From Methylococcaceae bacterium (GTDB taxonomy: Bacteria; Pseudomonadota; Gammaproteobacteria; Methylococcales; Methylomonadaceae), in assembly GCA_030693065.1 (NCBI GenBank), contig JAUYBL010000031.1, positions 1 through 38,972 of the forward strand: a stretch of DNA of 38,972 nt, read 5' to 3'. The translations under genes and the position numbers were made by a program. Below are positions 38,100 to 38,972 of the stretch, piece after piece. The notes beneath the pieces are model-generated. The model was not told where the DNA came from and ran no database searches. It saw only the letters and a list, made by a program, of their open reading frames with translations. Each line of letters opens with the position of its first letter. Position 1 is the stretch's first letter.

Positions 38100-38759
38100 C
38101 TATCTTTGAGTGTCGCTAGTGAAAGCCGTGTGGATAAACCCTGCCACGAAATTTTCCAGATCAGTGCGTTGTTGTTTAACATGACGCAGTAAAAAGTTAT
38201 AAGCCAATACCGCAGGTACCGCGACAGCGATACCAATCGCAGTCGCCACCAGCGCATCGCCGATAGGACCGGCGACCACGTCCAGACTGGTCGAACCGCT
38301 TTGGGTAATTTCGTGCATGGCATGCATGATGCCCAATACCGTACCGAACAAGCCGACAAACGGCGCGGTACTGCCGATACTGGCAAGCATGGTCAGGCCG
38401 GTTTCAGTTAGTCTGGTTTCTTTCTGCATCTGCACCAGTAAGGTTTGCTCCAGTAACTGCTCCGGTTCACCGCGATATTTCAGGTGCTTGCCGGCAGCTT
38501 GCTGAATGCCGTCCAGCCAAGCGAAGCCTTTGTTGGCGATGCGTGCTTGCGGGCCTCTGACGATAGTGTTCGGCAAGGCTTTGGCGCTTGTTAAATCAGC
38601 GGCATCCCAAAACGCTTCGCTAAAACGACGGTTATAAACATTGTTTTTACTGAACTGCCAAACCTTGAACAAAATCAGCGTCCAGGTCAGCACTGAAAAA
38701 ATCAGCAAGGTATATAACGTGCCGTCGATAATCAGTTGTGGCGCAATATGGTCGGGCAT
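38100..38759 (-). CDS. exbB: ExbB-type MotA/TolQ/ExbB proton channel
   Basis: Multi-spanning partner of ExbD in the TonB energising complex. The 219 residues have a membrane helix near 10-30, a cytoplasmic region, and two further helices. The helix near 120-145 contains GLFGTVLGIMHAM, and a final one near 170-195 contains VATAIGIAVAVPAVLAYN. Both are family hallmarks. It lies between the tonB C-terminal fragment (14 bases upstream) and exbD, giving the order tonB-exbB-exbD. Confidence 0.9.
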   Translation of the reverse strand: MPDHIAPQLIIDGTLYTLLIFSVLTWTLILFKVWQFSKNNVYNRRFSEAFWDAADLTSAKALPNTIVRGPQARIANKGFAWLDGIQQAAGKHLKYRGEPEQLLEQTLLVQMQKETRLTETGLTMLASIGSTAPFVGLFGTVLGIMHAMHEITQSGSTSLDVVAGPIGDALVATAIGIAVAVPAVLAYNFLLRHVKQQRTDLENFVAGFIHTAFTSDTQR

Positions 38760-38773
38760 TAAGGTGACTCCTT

Positions 38774-38972
38774 TTAGTTATTTAAAGTAAAAATTATCGG
38801 TACGATCACCGAACTGGACACTGCTGTGCTGCCTCGTTTAGCGGGAACAAACTCCCATTTCTCAACAGCTGCAACGGCCGATTCATCCAGCACGTCATGA
38901 CCACAGCTACGGAATATCTCCACCGATTCGCTTAAGCCTTCAGCAGAAACACTGACCCGTAACAACACTTTG
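38774..38972 (-). CDS. tonB: TonB-family protein, C-terminal part (cut by window edge)
   Basis: The frame enters from beyond the right edge; only about 65 C-terminal residues are seen, so the start and any proline-rich region are outside. The visible part fits the TonB C-terminal fold: LLRVSVSAEGLSESVEIFRS, then the helix DESAVAAVEKWEFVPAKRG, and a final strand SSVIVPIIFTLNN. This domain contacts the TonB box of outer-membrane receptors. Immediate exbB and exbD genes support the assignment. Confidence 0.85.
   Translation of the reverse strand, partial: KVLLRVSVSAEGLSESVEIFRSCGHDVLDESAVAAVEKWEFVPAKRGSTAVSSSVIVPIIFTLNN

Overview
The window looks like chromosomal DNA of a gammaproteobacterium. 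The fabA-fabB pair, the order 4.5S RNA-dnaX-ybaB-recR, and ttcA, orn, rsgA and serS of gammaproteobacterial type all point there. A VP(E)P-CTERM-type surface protein, a very long fused FAD/NAD(P)/Fe-S oxidoreductase and the overall gene style suggest a methanotroph-like lineage (Methylococcales). That last step is inference from memory of such genomes, not a search result.

Layout. Bases 142-8006 (+ strand) hold housekeeping genes: slt, fabA, fabB, ttcA, the 4.5S SRP RNA, dnaX, ybaB, recR and a HIT hydrolase. Bases 8134-18095 (- strand) hold eight tightly packed genes. In transcription order they are a PAS-GGDEF diguanylate cyclase, a REC-PAS-PAS-HD-GYP response regulator, a TolC-family outer-membrane channel, four tandem PhnD-like periplasmic binding proteins and a HAMP histidine kinase. 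There is no ABC permease, no ATPase and no inner-membrane pump partner. This is the most unusual part of the window and reads as a periplasmic ligand-sensing and c-di-GMP cassette. Bases 18469-24429 (- strand) hold a fused Nfn/GltD-PyrK-like oxidoreductase, rsgA and an M48 (Ste24-like) membrane protease. Bases 24519-27109 (+) hold orn, a fused and asymmetric CrcB/Fluc-like protein, and serS. Bases 27396-31576 are a looser region with a sorted surface protein, an ABC exporter, a beta-carbonic anhydrase and a small secreted protein. Bases 31659-37386 (- strand) are a nodT-MFP-RND efflux operon joined by 4-base overlaps. A palindromic dispersed repeat lies in frame inside its RND pump gene. The window ends in tonB-exbB-exbD (- strand), with tonB cut by the window edge.

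How it fits together. In the 8-18 kb cassette the only receiver domain belongs to the HD-GYP protein, so the simplest wiring is binding protein(s) to histidine kinase to HD-GYP phosphodiesterase, opposed by the GGDEF cyclase, which keeps its product-inhibition site. The kinase and the binding-protein genes are clearly AT-richer than the channel gene next to them, so the cassette may be assembled from parts of different origin. REP-like hairpins with a shared GAGCC...TCGA core mark several intergenic gaps (about 8.1, 27.2 and 37.4 kb).
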